A stretch of 53,012 bases of DNA from NCBI GenBank assembly GCA_900088475.1, contig FLMG01001356.1, positions 8,152 to 61,163 on the forward strand, written 5' to 3'. Made by a program: the position numbers and the translations under genes. This document shows positions 1 through 10,984 of this stretch, piece by piece. Below the pieces are notes generated by a model. That model saw only the letters and a program-made list of their open reading frames with translations. It did no database searches and had not been told where the DNA came from. This DNA comes from Hyphochytrium catenoides. Taxonomy: Eukaryota > Sar > Hyphochytriomycetes > Hyphochytriales > Hyphochytriaceae. Position 1 is the stretch's first letter, and the number at the start of each line of letters is the position of its first letter.

Positions 1-18
1 CTTCTTCAATCAACTATT

Positions 19-1600
19 TTACCAAGACGAAAACAAGAAAAGCTGCAAGCATACATGGACTTTGACTGTTCTTGATGCTGCTGCCCGTCCCAATTGTTGG
101 TGGATCAGGTAGAGGTGTTCCGAGCCAACTCTGCTTCCGACAAATAAGGCCCGCAAAATAGTGGATTCATTGATTATGTGACACGGTAGAACCAGGTAGC
201 AGGAGAAAGGTAAAGGGTTTACTTCACTTGATGAAAGGGTCAAATGCGCAATCAAGACACGAGTAGGTGCACCAACCTCAACAATCCTCTGCAGCTCGCT
301 ACCATCCACCTTAGATTCCAAGCTAGTACCCCGCTTGTCTTGGTCCCTTAGGACCATCTTCCAAGCCTGGACACATTCCTTATCTTTTTCTGCGCTCAAC
401 TCGAGCCAGTAGGGTCGCGAAGGGCTATCGTTCGCGAGAGTTGTGCAATACGCAGCTGAGGCTATGAGAAGACATGCTAGAACGTTTGCGTCGGGAGGGA
501 ACAGGAGCCAAATGGGAGTCGTGGTCGATTCTTGGATGATGCGACGTGATTCTTTTGTAACTGAATTTGGTGTCTGTGGTTGAAGGAGAAAAGGGTGAGA
601 ACAGTACTTAAAAAGGATCGCTGCAGGTGTTGTTGACAGAGTGCAGCGAGAACAATTGATGATGATGGTCAGGTATGAAGAGATAAGACGTGAAAGTCGG
701 TGGTCTAGTCGCATGGGGAATTTGATAAAAGAGTCAGGAAAACTCAGATGGTCACTTACAGTAGGATGCTGCGAGACGTAAGTGGATAAGAGATCAAAAG
801 GATCCTCAAAATGAAGGTCAAAGCCAATCTGGAGACACAGTGCCTCTTCTGCGGAGCACACCTAGAAAAGCAGGTCAATAATTAGAAGCTATCTAGAACA
901 CCTAGAAAAGCAGGTCAATAATTAGAAGCTATCTAACTCTGTCTACCACCGACTTTGCTTTTGATGTCCTAATAAACGCCTCATTTCTGGTCCCCTCTGG
1001 ACTGAATCCCCCTCAGTCTGATCTTCTTAGTCCTTGTTGGTGACAGTCACTGAAGCGGCTCAACAGCCTCAGCAAATCGGTCCTCTTTCACGTTCGGTTT
1101 TCTTTAGCGAGAGTCTAGTACCTGTTCCTCCCAGAGGTCACGCTGTTGGGCTTCCAAGAGTACCGACGCAACGTTGCTTCCCTGACTTGTTGTCGAAGAG
1201 TTTTGCGGTGTAGATAGCAAAGTCTTCACCTCCTTTTTCTTTCCCTTGAAGAGACTAGTTGTTAGAAGCACCAATAGACCAGCTACTGTCGTCGATTGGA
1301 ACTGACTTCGGCCGTCTAGGCATCCTTCAATCTACACCGACCACCATCTGCAACCCACGTCCAACCCATCCCAGTTGGTGACGAGTAGAAACATACCTTG
1401 AGTTTGAGACAGATCGTCACCGAAGCCGCAGCAAAGGCCGGGAGGGTGGCTTCGACCACTGGCGCCAAGGCCCAGTTCCGCATAAGATAGAACATAGCTT
1501 GAGCACAAATGCTGCGATCCAGCTTCAGCTTGCTCGCAATCTAAACCATAGTAGAACCTTTAGCACTCACGTAGCCTCATCACCTTCAAAAGACATGACT
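19..1600 (-). CDS. cyclin of the transcriptional type (K/L/T-like), partial model
   Basis: Spliced minus-strand exons read as two cyclin folds. An exon at about 1397-1535 carries the first cyclin box (KLKLDRSICAQAMFYLMRNW, then an alanine-rich helix ending TICLKLK). A short exon at 938-982 leads into the exon ending at 861, which starts VCSAEEALCLQIGFDLHF, the usual entry to the second cyclin fold. After an intron starting GTAAGTGACC near 770, PPDANVLACLLIASAAYC and RPYWLEL match the helix of transcriptional cyclins in which a proline precedes VIA.AC and an aromatic-Trp pair follows. By family, such a cyclin would activate a CDK acting on RNA polymerase II or splicing; this is inference. The first exon is not resolved (an ATG at 1784 is possible) and the 3' end may pass the window edge, since the frame after residues RDQDK loses cyclin character. 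Confidence 0.68.
862..937 (-). repeat. tandemly duplicated short intron inside the cyclin gene
   Basis: Positions 858-895 and 898-935 are identical over 38 bases, a direct repeat of period 40. Read on the minus strand, the 76-nt intron splits into a 36-nt GT...AG unit (GTTAGATAGC to TTTTCTAG) and a 40-nt GT...AG unit (GTGTTCTAGA to TTTTCTAG). Only the second 3' splice site keeps the cyclin frame. Use of the first would give GTG TTC TAG, an immediate stop. Confidence 0.85.
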
Positions 1601-2032
1601 GCAAGAGAAAACAGCTCTAGTCTTTGACAGATAGAGTGATTCCAAGTTTAAGATACCGCAGTCAGGCGTTAGAGCACAATAAGTAAAAGCTTTGGACCTG
1701 CTTTACGGTCTTCAGAGCCCTCTTGAGAGGCGGACATTCACTTGACGACGATGACATCGTCCGCATCAGAGGGCACCCAGCCATCTCTTCAACGGTGAAA
1801 ATCCAAGAACCTATTGAACCAGTCACATGCTGCCTTCTCAGAACTGACGGCGCGAAGAGCGATGGTTAGCAAAAGTGACTAAGTGAACAAGGGCGTAGGA
1901 CAAAGGGCTTTAAGAAAGGGTTACGCAATCACACTCTGGTGCGATACAGCATGACAATAAGACATAGCAAGATAAGGGGAAAGTAAAGGATACTCCTGGA
2001 AAGAACAAGATAAACGGAAACAAGAAGTACTA

Positions 2033-4940
2033 CTAGAAGGAGATCGGTGCAAACTCTGAATGTGGAACTTGAACGGTTACTAGAGTGCTTTCAAGGCTGT
2101 GAATTGGAACACCTAAGACGGCCATCAGCGATAAATTGTAGACATACCTGGTACCTCTTGAGCTATCGCAACCTGTTGAGGGTCTGTAGCGTTGGGAGAA
2201 GCCTTAGGACTTGGCGGCGGGGGAGAGTTTGCAGGTGGTGTGCTTGCATCCTCTTCCACACCCGCAATTTCCTCACTAGAGATGAGTTCGTCCATCGTTG
2301 TAAAATGAACTTTGATGTTGCGAGTGTGAAGCCGGCGGAAGTTAAGTGTGGACCGAACTCGATCTGGACCGCGGACGGACAAAGAAGAGAACTTAGCCAA
2401 AGCTAAAGAACGGGGGGTGAACGATACGATGAGTCTCCATGGTATACGAGACAGGAAAAAAAGGAAGCCGCAAGGGAAAGGAACATTGGCTGTTGTTTTA
2501 GAGGGCGCCACAGCGATGGACCCAGCAGCTAGGTAAATACAGACTATGCCTTCTTACCGGCCCCTTCAATGGTGGAAAAGGACATATAACCTCTACGGTC
2601 CTTGGTATCCTCCACTATGAAACACTTCTCGACATAGCCTAACCTACATGAGGTATGAGTGCTTTTGGCACAGGCCTGCAGCGATGCCGAAGGAAGCACA
2701 AATCGGGCCGAAGAAGAGAGAAAGAAGGCGTATAATATAGACAGATCGGAATAACTCTGGAGCGTAAGGGTTGAGGGGAACGGAAAATTCCCGCATCAGT
2801 GAAGCGCAGAAAGTCCTATTGTATAGGCATTGGAAAAGCTAAAGAGGCTCACCTTATTACGAGATCTCTTAAATTTCTGGAGGTGACCGTGGGTGCTAGG
2901 TTGGTCACCTTCAGATATCGAGACTTCTGCTGAGCTTCTGATAGAGAGTTTCGCCGGTGAGTAGCTGGGCGAGGATTTTGGAAGAGAGGGGCAGCAGAGG
3001 AGGAAGGTATCACAGGAGTTTCTGCCTTTCTAAGGCGTCCCCAAACTTCCTCTGGGTCGTACTCCTTCTCAAGCCAGGACTGCTGAGTCGCCGCAGGCGC
3101 AAGCTAGAAGTGATTGATGTTAGTATAAATGGGGTCGATGTACGAGATAAAGAGTTTCCCGGTTACACGGCGCGACAGGATGTCTGAAGAAAGAGCCAGT
3201 CTATTTAGAACTGGTCGAGACCGCTACATACCTTAGGTATGGCAAATGTGTGGGAATCGACGGAATCCCCTTCCTTTCGTTCATGAAAGAGATGCCACAC
3301 CTCGTTCGCCAATACTTCTTCTGTGGGCTTTTCCTCGACGCCTCCGTTGACATCAGCGTACAAAAGCTGATGTTTACCGCTCTCCGGGTCAAAGCTACTC
3401 GAGATGTCAAGTGAGCGAGGGTGAAGCTACCCTTCTCTAGTAAGGAAGAGAGCCTAACCAACCTCAACACTTTGGCCTCATAATATGTTCTGTCCTCGGG
3501 CCAGAGAACGCGGATGAACCTGTTGACCAACGCTGGTCCTTCTTCATCTTCTCTGGGTCGTCTCCATACTCCTTCCAGATCACTTGTAAGGTTGGTCGCC
3601 ATAGTATCATCATTGCTGGGATCCTGTCAGAGTCGTAGACGTCAGATAGAACTCCAAGGTGCGAGATCTCATTTTAAGGTTTTCGGCTCACATTCTCGCT
3701 CCCAAGGAATGACCGGCAACTAGGAGCTCCACAGTGACAACTGCAATGGACGTGGCAGAGCGTACACACCGTTGGAGATGGCACACAGCGGAAGCAAAAG
3801 CGAACGTGAAAAATTGTTACCGTATCTTCTTGCCGCCGATCCTTTGCCAGTTGTAGTCAAAGGTTAGCTCCTCTCCCTCTTGGATGTCCCGATCGGCTAT
3901 TATGGCAATTCTTGTTTTGCCCTGCACCGACCTACAACGTTCTGTCAGGCTTCTTTGTTTTGTAAGTAGGGTGTATGTCTCTCAAAAACCAAGTGAACGG
4001 TGCTATAGGACCGGGGAGTCAAAAATGACTGATTGGCAGTGATGCACTGACCACTTTTCGGTTTTGCAGTTTGGGTCACAACTATGGTTGAGGAAGCGCG
4101 ATAGATTTCCCTTTCTTCTCGCATCAATGTAGACGCCAGGCTGAAGCATGAGAAAGTAGAAGTTGATATCTCCCTGAGAAAAGGAAAACAGAAGGGTGTA
4201 AGGGCCGATAAGGGAAGGTTACCAGCTGAGGCTAAATACTAGATATAGATGACAAGAAGACAGGTGAACCCCTGGACCTGTTGCTGCCGCAACCGACGAA
4301 CGAACTCCTTTTCGTCGATGACTTCTCCAATGTACTCCATAATCAGTCGACCTTCTTCTATCTTATGGCCAGCTTTGACGCCAAGCCCCTTGTGGTCCGT
4401 CTGTGACGCATGGGACAGTATGGAAGCTTGTGTAAGGGCAATGACGGCATTTGAACGCGCAAACACTCTCTCCTTCCGATGCTTACCCTGAAAGGTACAA
4501 GTTCACAATAGTCCTTCTTCTGTAGCCTCTGGTTTCTACAGAAGGGTCCACAGCGACATTGTCCTGGGCAACAGGAAGACAAGGATTGGCGAGCCGAGGG
4601 GGAATATGTCCCCGGTCCAGAAAGTTCAATCGCAGTCGTCATTTGAGCATCTGCACGGTTTCCTACCTGAGATGCATTCGACGAAAGTCGCATAATTCAG
4701 ACAAGAAACATCGTTGCACCGGACGAGGACATCTTTGTCTTGGGAGGTCACAGAGGCAGCCACTTCTGCCCTCGTTGGCGGAGTACACTCGCACACTCCG
4801 CCCAGCTCATCTTCAGAGCTCTTGGAGAGTTTGCATAAGTATTCAGACTCCGTGATAAGCTTGAACCCGGCCTCCTCTTCAATGTTGATAACAGGAGGTG
4901 CCTGTTGGGCCTCCAGCGTTACCGTGCCATTCTCACCCAT
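2033..4940 (-). CDS. AWS-SET-post-SET histone lysine methyltransferase with Tudor-like and RRM domains
   Basis: ATG at 4940, preceded by an AAG context. Exon 1 (4667-4940) joined to the next exon gives a full AWS zinc domain: CNDVSCLNYATFVEC, then CRCGPFCRNQRLQKKDYC. SET follows: HKGLGVKAG, EYIGEVIDEKEF, VYIDARRKGNLSRF, NHSCDPNCKTEKW, GEELTFDYNW (about 3840-4400). Post-SET is RCHCGAPSCRSFLG (near 3690-3745). This order and the RFLNHSCDPNCKTEKW core are those of the Set2/NSD/ASH1 group, which methylates H3K36-type sites in the nucleus. Downstream exons give a Tudor-like fold (RFIRVLWPEDRTYYEAKV, SGKHQLLYADVNG, about 3300-3530), a linker, and an RRM (LKVTNLAPTVTSRNLRDLVI, then RRGYMSFST, then RNIKVHFTT; about 2290-2910). 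The stop is at 2033-2035 after a low-complexity Pro/Ser tail. The joins at 3100-3230 and 2420-2560 are by eye, so the RRM part could be a separate gene. Confidence 0.8.
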
Positions 4941-6139
4941 CTTGATAAAAACACCGCCTCCTATCCTGGACTTTAGCGCTGCCTTCTAATCCATTGCCAA
5001 TGCCAACTCAATATGCTCGCTCTCGTCGAGTTGAAGTCCCTCTGGATTGCTAGGGATCTACCGCCGGCTTCTCTACATGGGAGTGTGTCCTTTCGGGTAC
5101 CTTCCTCCTCCTACCAGTTCGCCTTTGTCGTCAAGGTCTTATGGAGCAGCTAAAATTACCTAGCGGAGATTGGAATAGCCCTTCCCCAGCTGAGCTTCTT
5201 TCCCCTTTCAAGCCCCAGCGGACTGAGAACGGCACGTTGACGGGCGCGGAGCGGAAGGTTAGATAGAGCGTGACAGTGGAAGGACGATCGTGCAGGATAC
5301 AAGGTTTGCGGTGTCAGCGCAGCAGCGGTGTGGAGACAGAAGTTCCTCTTGCTCTCTCTTTTCCTCTCCTTCCATCTCCCGCCTGATCTCCCCTCCCTCA
5401 TGCCCCATCGATTTGTGTGATTTATAAGGAATCGGGCTTACGTTACAGGCGATTATTCGTGATAGCTCTGGCTGTGATGATCGTGCTGAAGTTTCCAATG
5501 GAGATATTATTATTGTAGATCTTTCTCCATCATCACAGACGGTGGATGCCGCCCCTCATCCTGAGATAAACATTAGGGTTAGAGGGTGAGATGGTCCTAG
5601 TCCTTGCCCGCATCATCCTGGATGAAGGTCAGGGGATGGAGTGGCACCTGGTGGACTGTAGAAGGCAGGTGGGAGACTCAGATGTGAATGGGGCAGAGCT
5701 ATATGGAGCACTTCCCGCAGTCTGTGGGATCTATCTCAAGGGCTAGGCGGAGCAGAAGAGCGTCGATATGGCCGGCCCACGCACATCCGGGGAGGAGAAC
5801 AGATCCTACCTCTTAGTAGGTCAGAGGTGTGCTGGAACTGTGAGAATATTTTTACTCCTAATCACTTGACACTCATGCCTCTGACATGCTGTCTGGCAAA
5901 GAAAGGGAAGTGCTAGAGAAACGCCTGTTACTGAGGAGACTACTACGTGAGGCTCAGTGTTGCCCTAGCAGAGCAAATCCCGGGTGCTAGTGAGAGGTTT
6001 AATGAAGTTATTGAAGTAGCTCAGTTAAGACGCTTCCCTCTACCTCCATAGAAGCTACTTGGGACTAGGCTGGGAACATTGCTCTTACTTCTATCTGAAA
6101 AGGAGGTAAATCTCCACAGTCTGGAGAAAAGCGTAGAAT
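4941..6139. other. gap between the SET gene and the serine hydrolase gene
   Basis: No recognisable gene. This holds the upstream region of the SET gene and the downstream region of the hydrolase. The only plus-strand ATG frame with a protein-like look is 5591-5746 (51 codons: MVLVLARIIL, then MEWHLVDCRRQ), with no homology that I recognise and no obvious splice partners. Confidence 0.5.
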
Positions 6140-7911
6140 CTAGGTCTTGAAAGCCTCCTCGCGGTTACGCTTTCGCCTATTACTCAGTACCAACCTATCA
6201 CTGTAGCTCTGTGCAATCTCTAGGGCATCCACTTCCTGGTCTTCTATAACTTTGTCTGTGCTGTCATCCTCGCCTCCTTTAGAACTGGAGCTAAACTTTA
6301 GTGTGCAGTTATATCCGCGGAGACGGAAAGTCTGTTTATCCACCTGGTTGGCGAAGAAGAAGCTTGAAGGTAGACTAGAAAGGCTGACTTGAAGCCCTGG
6401 TTTCTTGTCATCCTTGTCACATACTGCTTCAACAGTGACCTCTATAGCGGGGCCCATCTCTGATTGTCGAACTAACGACTTCTCAGTAACTGTCTTCGGT
6501 GTCAGACTATAAACTCCGCCAAACTCTTTTTCAAGCCCCTCCAACGTTGTGGCGCTCGCCGTCTGGTCGAACCCCTTGAGTCCTTGCGCAAACTCAAATA
6601 TTCTGAAAAGAAAGGGTATGCTTGGGCAATAGCTATCTGCAACTGGCTGATCAACGGACTGGCAGCAAAATAGTCACCGTTGGTCATCACACAGAGCCCC
6701 ACTCCGGTAGTCATTTCCATACCAAACCAGCTGGTAAAGCCCTCGTTGGCCCCAGAGTGCGAGAGTGCCAAATGACCCGTCTCTCGGTTGCGCTCAACGT
6801 TAAAGCCAAGACCATAGCCAGAAGAGGGGTCAGGGCTCGGGAAGTGCAGCGTGACCAACTCTTTTGCCAAACCTTCAGTCAAGAAGCTCGTAGTCCAGGA
6901 TGCGTCACGAGGGAACCTAAGACTCACTTTTTCGTCTCCAGCCTCCGGAATCCTACTTCCGCTTTCTTGCTCTTTGCCTTTAAGGGAATTTTGCAGAGCG
7001 CCTTGGATCGCCATGAGCACCTTACAGAGGTCAGACGGGGTAGTCCAGAGTCCGGCTGCCGCGCTCTCAGGATAGAGATAGTAAGGGCTCGCTCCACTGA
7101 CAGGCTTAGGGCCTCCCACGTGTCCCGCTGACACGTCTTCACGTTGCGGCCTAAGCTCAAACGTGCTTTGCCCCATGGCCAGAGGCTCGAAGACTAGCTC
7201 CTTCATGAGGACGGAGAACGGCTTTCCCGCCACGTCTTCCATGATCTTCTGTAGGACTACGTACCCTCCTCCAGAGTAGATATAGGAGATGGTGGGAATA
7301 TAGGTGAGGGCCACCTTTTCCGAATTCGCCGCACCGGTGCCGGTCAGGATATCTCCAAGCGACGGCAAGACTTGCTTTTCTCCTTGGTCTTGATAGCCGC
7401 CAAAGCCATGGGTTGAGAGGCCGGCGCGGTGAGAAAGGAGCTGTCGTAGTGTTATGGCTGGCTTATCGTCAGGTACACGCCAGTCCGTGCGGAGGTAGGT
7501 GTTTATGTTCTCATCTAGATCTAGAAAACCTGCCTGCACCATTCTGAGGCACCCTACAGCGGCTACAGGCTTCGATAAAGAAGCGGCTTGAAAGCGAGTA
7601 GACACTTGCATTGGCTGCCGCGTAGACGAGTTCCGAAGGCCGTAGCACAGGGGGAGGACCTCGCCCTGATGGGCTGATGCTACAGCGATGGAGACTCCTG
7701 GGACGTTAAGAGCACTAAGGGCTTCTGAGGTTAGCGATTTCCCGTCTAATAGAGCTGTTTGGAGGAGCTTCTGAGCCAGTTCTCTTGCTCGGGTTTCCAT
7801 GGCAATGCTAAGGCCGTTATCACTACGGCGGGGAACCTCGTGAAATCCAGGACCCGCAGTAGAGGCCACGGAGGTAGACAATGCTGCCGCAGTTGTAGTT
7901 TTAATTGTCAT
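6140..7911 (-). CDS. beta-lactamase-fold serine hydrolase (class C/LACTB-like)
   Basis: ATG at 7911 opens a long exon of about 430 codons with the family marks of serine beta-lactamase-like hydrolases: the S-x-x-K nucleophile motif SLSK (Ser111, Lys114), LRQLLSHRAGL near 155-165, a Tyr-Ser-Gly at Tyr212 (YSGGGY) in the position of the Y-x-N/Y-S motif, and HSGANEG at His385 in place of KTG. Eukaryotic members are hydrolases of peptides, amides or esters; the substrate cannot be read here. The C-terminal part (6140-6600, beginning IFEFAQGLKGFD) is a lipocalin-like tail often seen after this fold. It lies in another frame from the main exon. A 53-nt GTTGAT...TTTCAG intron (about 6609-6661) would restore frame but removes a stretch (LISQLQIAIAQAYP) that looks conserved, so a frameshift or sequence error is an alternative. 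No clear targeting peptide. Confidence 0.82.
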
Positions 7912-9956
7912 GGGTACTAGAGCGATGGGAATCCTGGTAGACGGTCTGTATTATGGTGGTTTGGCTCCCAGTATTATGTTAGAACTAGCTATTGACGAAC
8001 AAGTAGTGCAGACCGCTTGACCGCTTGCCCTGCGAGGGAGCTGTGGCCGGTGAGTCGGAGATGTTGGAAATTACAAAGTGAGGCTTGGAAGAGGTGTACT
8101 GCTGATGCTATTACTCTCCTTCGGGACTGAGGCTGACGAGGATGCCTCGTTTCATCACAACCCCCACCAAGCACCGGATAAACATACTGCGCGAAGTAGC
8201 AGAAACAGGAGTTGACTCAACGTTGGGAGGTAGCTCGGAGGACGACCTTCCGTTGAGGAAGAGATGTAATAGCGAGAGAAAGGAAGACAAGTGCCTTTCA
8301 TCTTGTAGGAGAGCGAATCGACGGAGGAGCTGAACCCGCCAGGAGGAAGACTCTGTTCGTCGATAACCTTATTATGACGCCACCAGGCTGAAGATTCCTC
8401 TTGAAGCAAAGAGCTTTCTCCTCGGTCCGGATGACCCTTATTACTTATTACCTATCGTGCAATTATTGGACACTCCTCTCCAACTCCAAACCTGCAACTT
8501 CTATGGCTGGATCATCCTTCAGGACTGTTCTGTATGGTGCTGTCGCGTAGCCAAAACTGTGAGTGAGAAGAGAGGGAAGAGCAACAAAACCAACTTCTTC
8601 TATGTCCAGAATTTTTTCGTTTTATAATAAATATTCTGGAGAAGGATAAAACTGTTCGAGCGATCTCTACAGCATTTTATAAGGCAAGCCTTGTTACATT
8701 GGTTACAGTTTATAAAAGTGGAGAAAATACTTTTTTGGAGATGGTTTTATTAGTCAGTAGTTTTATTGAAAGGCCTTATTCTTTATTAGGAATATTGTTC
8801 ACAGAATCGATCATGCAGGAGCGCGCGAAAATCTTTCTACGAGTACTGTGTTACGAGCCAAGCGCTTGATTATAAATAAAGCGCCTTACTCGAACGACGT
8901 TACCGGCTCTAAGGCAAGATCGGGTAATGCCAAAGAAGTCGCGTCAAAACCTTCCCAGAAAACAGCCAAAGACCACAAAGGAGAAAAGCAACCACCGCAA
9001 GACAATCACCTCCCTGTTCTCGACACCTTTGGAGCGAAGAAGCGCGAAAGATCCAATCGAAAGCCTACTAGCAACGAGGGCACCAGAAGAAGCGCTCGCT
9101 TGCTACAGAAAGCCTCTCTTAGCAAAGAAAGTGTTTGCTCCACGAACTAGTGAAGCAGCCACTCACAAGCACTCCGAGATCGAACCTGATAGTCTCAAGA
9201 ACGTTTATTGGATAAGTCACTCTCTCTCCTGGGTTATAACGCCTTCGAACCTACCTATCAAACGGTTCCAGCTCAAGCTCATTGTTCTCTTGTGACTTCA
9301 TCGAGTGGACGCCACAACGCCACATAGACCTGTCAGCCTTCTCTTCTTGGAGGAGCTTCACCCTTCCTTCCTTTTCTTCCTTGGGCCAAGAATTCTGATC
9401 AAGCCTTTACACGCTCTCTAGCACCTAGTAATAGTCTGTCCTCTTAGCACTAGCACTCCATAGCGACTAGCGTTCTGACCTCTTAGCGAACAACAGTAGT
9501 AGTAGACTTTAGCCTTAGCTATGTTCTCTTCTAGCTAGCTTTGAGCTTTCTGTCGAGTTCGAGCTTTATAGTCTAGCATTAGTCTCATTCTGCAAGTTTC
9601 CAGACAATCAACAATCATAAACATCAAGATAATAACAAACAAGAGTTTCATATTCCCAGCACCGATCTCCTTCAATCATCATCAAAGATTGGATTTTACT
9701 TGGTACACCAATCATCACACAAATACGGAATCCAGTCACCATCTTCGAGTGCATCAGGAATAAATCATCCTGCATGTAACAACTGTAAGCGATTTCAAAA
9801 AATCCGATGGTGAGTTAGTGGTTCTATCTTCAACAATTGTACCAGAAGACCATACAAACCACTCCACCCCACCGCCCACCGCTGGTCTAGCATTGCGTTG
9901 GCGCCACTGAGGTCGCAAAGGTTCTGACACCCAGAGCTCAATTTCAACCGTACTAG
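7912..9956. other. gene-poor AT-rich stretch
   Basis: No convincing gene. 8590-8800 is strongly AT-rich. A plus-strand open frame from about 8848 to 9150 without an ATG start is rich in Lys/Arg/Ser (contains RRSARLLQK) and could be a fragment of a nuclear or element protein, but nothing identifies it. 9400-9600 is rich in short CTAGC/TAGC words without a clear period. 9700-9790 reads in one frame ACNNCKRFQKIRW before a stop, possibly part of the decayed frame that follows. Confidence 0.4.
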
Positions 9957-10418
9957 GGAGATTGCCAACCCATCGCAGCCGATCTCTATAAACAGATCAT
10001 CAATCAGTCGAGGAAGGATTCTTCTTCCGAAGAACAAGAGAAAGTTGATGCCATCAAGAACCTTCCCTTCTTTCTTGGGTGCCAAAATGCCTCTAGCAGC
10101 TACAACACCGCATTAATCAACTCTTCCTTTACCTCCACCGACCTCGTATCTCACTCTTCCATTGGTCTTCGCCTTGCGAATCCTCTTGTTTTTTTCAAAT
10201 ATATTTTTTTTACGCGGGGCCAGCCATCCCCTTTAGCGGCCTCCCTCTCTGTGCCTCCTGCAGCAGCTTCAAACTCTGACTCTCCCGCGGCTTGGGTCTC
10301 TGTGTCTCCTGCAGGGGCTTCAATCTCTGTGTCTCCTGCAGGGACTTCCAGTCTCTGTGTCTCCTGCAGGGACTTCCAGTCTTTGTTGCTCCTGCAGGGG
10401 ATTCAGTCTCTGGAATAG
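9957..10418 (+). pseudogene. stop-flanked open frame running into the 27-bp minisatellite
   Basis: A 153-codon frame with no methionine, opened by a TAG at 9954. It starts GDCQPIAADLYKQIINQSRK and passes through a Glu/Ser-rich part into Ala/Ser/Pro repeats (SVSPAGASISVSPAGTS) encoded by the minisatellite. Upstream in the same frame, coding-like sequence continues across two stops (ATEVAKVLTPRAQFQPY). The composition looks like protein but there are in-frame stops and no start, so I read it as a decayed or unspliced element gene. No family recognised. Confidence 0.25.
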
Positions 10419-10746
10419 TCTCCTGCAGCGGCCTTAGTCTCTATGTCTTCTACAGGGGCTCCAGTCTCTGTCTCTCCTGCAGGGGCTTCCGTGGTCTCTG
10501 GGCCTCTGCAGTGCATTCAGTCTCTGTATCTCCCGCGGCGGCTTCAGCGTCTCCTGAGGCGGCCGCGGCACTCCATAATGCGGCAGTTGATCCTGCGGCC
10601 TCCTTACTCTCCTGTCTGTGAAGCTGACCCAGAAGAAATGTCCCTTGGACCTTTTTCATGCAACGAAGAAGTTTTTAATGCAGTACAAACATTCCAAAGA
10701 GTTCAGCATTATCAAAGGTAAGAAGAAGAACAGCTCCCACTTCAGG
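10250..10746 (+). repeat. left arm of a large imperfect inverted repeat
   Basis: The outer 330 bases are about eleven degenerate copies of a 27-bp unit (TCTCTGTGTCTCCTGCAGGG plus a short variable tail). The inner 125 bases (10620-10746, beginning GAAGCTGACCCAGAAG) are non-repetitive. The reverse complement of 10985-11372 matches both parts in the same order. In one frame of the inner part both arms read alike: MQYKHSKEF and KGKKKNSSHF here against MQYRDGPTSKGF and KGKKKDSSQF in the other arm. Confidence 0.8.
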
Positions 10747-10984
10747 AAATCGATATCAGCCTTGGATAGTTCCTTTACAGAAGCGGGGCCAGTACCCTTA
10801 TTAAGCGTCTCCTGGCTCAGTAATGGGTGCCCGGTGTGAACCCATCGCTGCTCGTTTTTACATCGGCGTACTAAGTACGTGTTTGACACATTGCAGATGT
10901 GATTATTCTGATACGCCACATGCAACTAGTCTTCTTGGTTCCTTTGGAGTCCTCGTCTAGTCTCGAAGTGCTAAATAGCAGTGA

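Noticed and set aside
8848-9150. Lys/Arg-rich plus frame as a possible nuclear protein gene
   Set aside because: It has no ATG, no recognisable domain and no clear exon partners; mentioned only in the gap description.
9795-10085. Minus-strand 96-codon frame starting MAPKKEGKVLDGINFLLFF, resembling the start of a reverse transcriptase
   Set aside because: No catalytic motif (such as a YxDD box) follows, and the opposite strand reads at least as well; not enough to call a retroelement.
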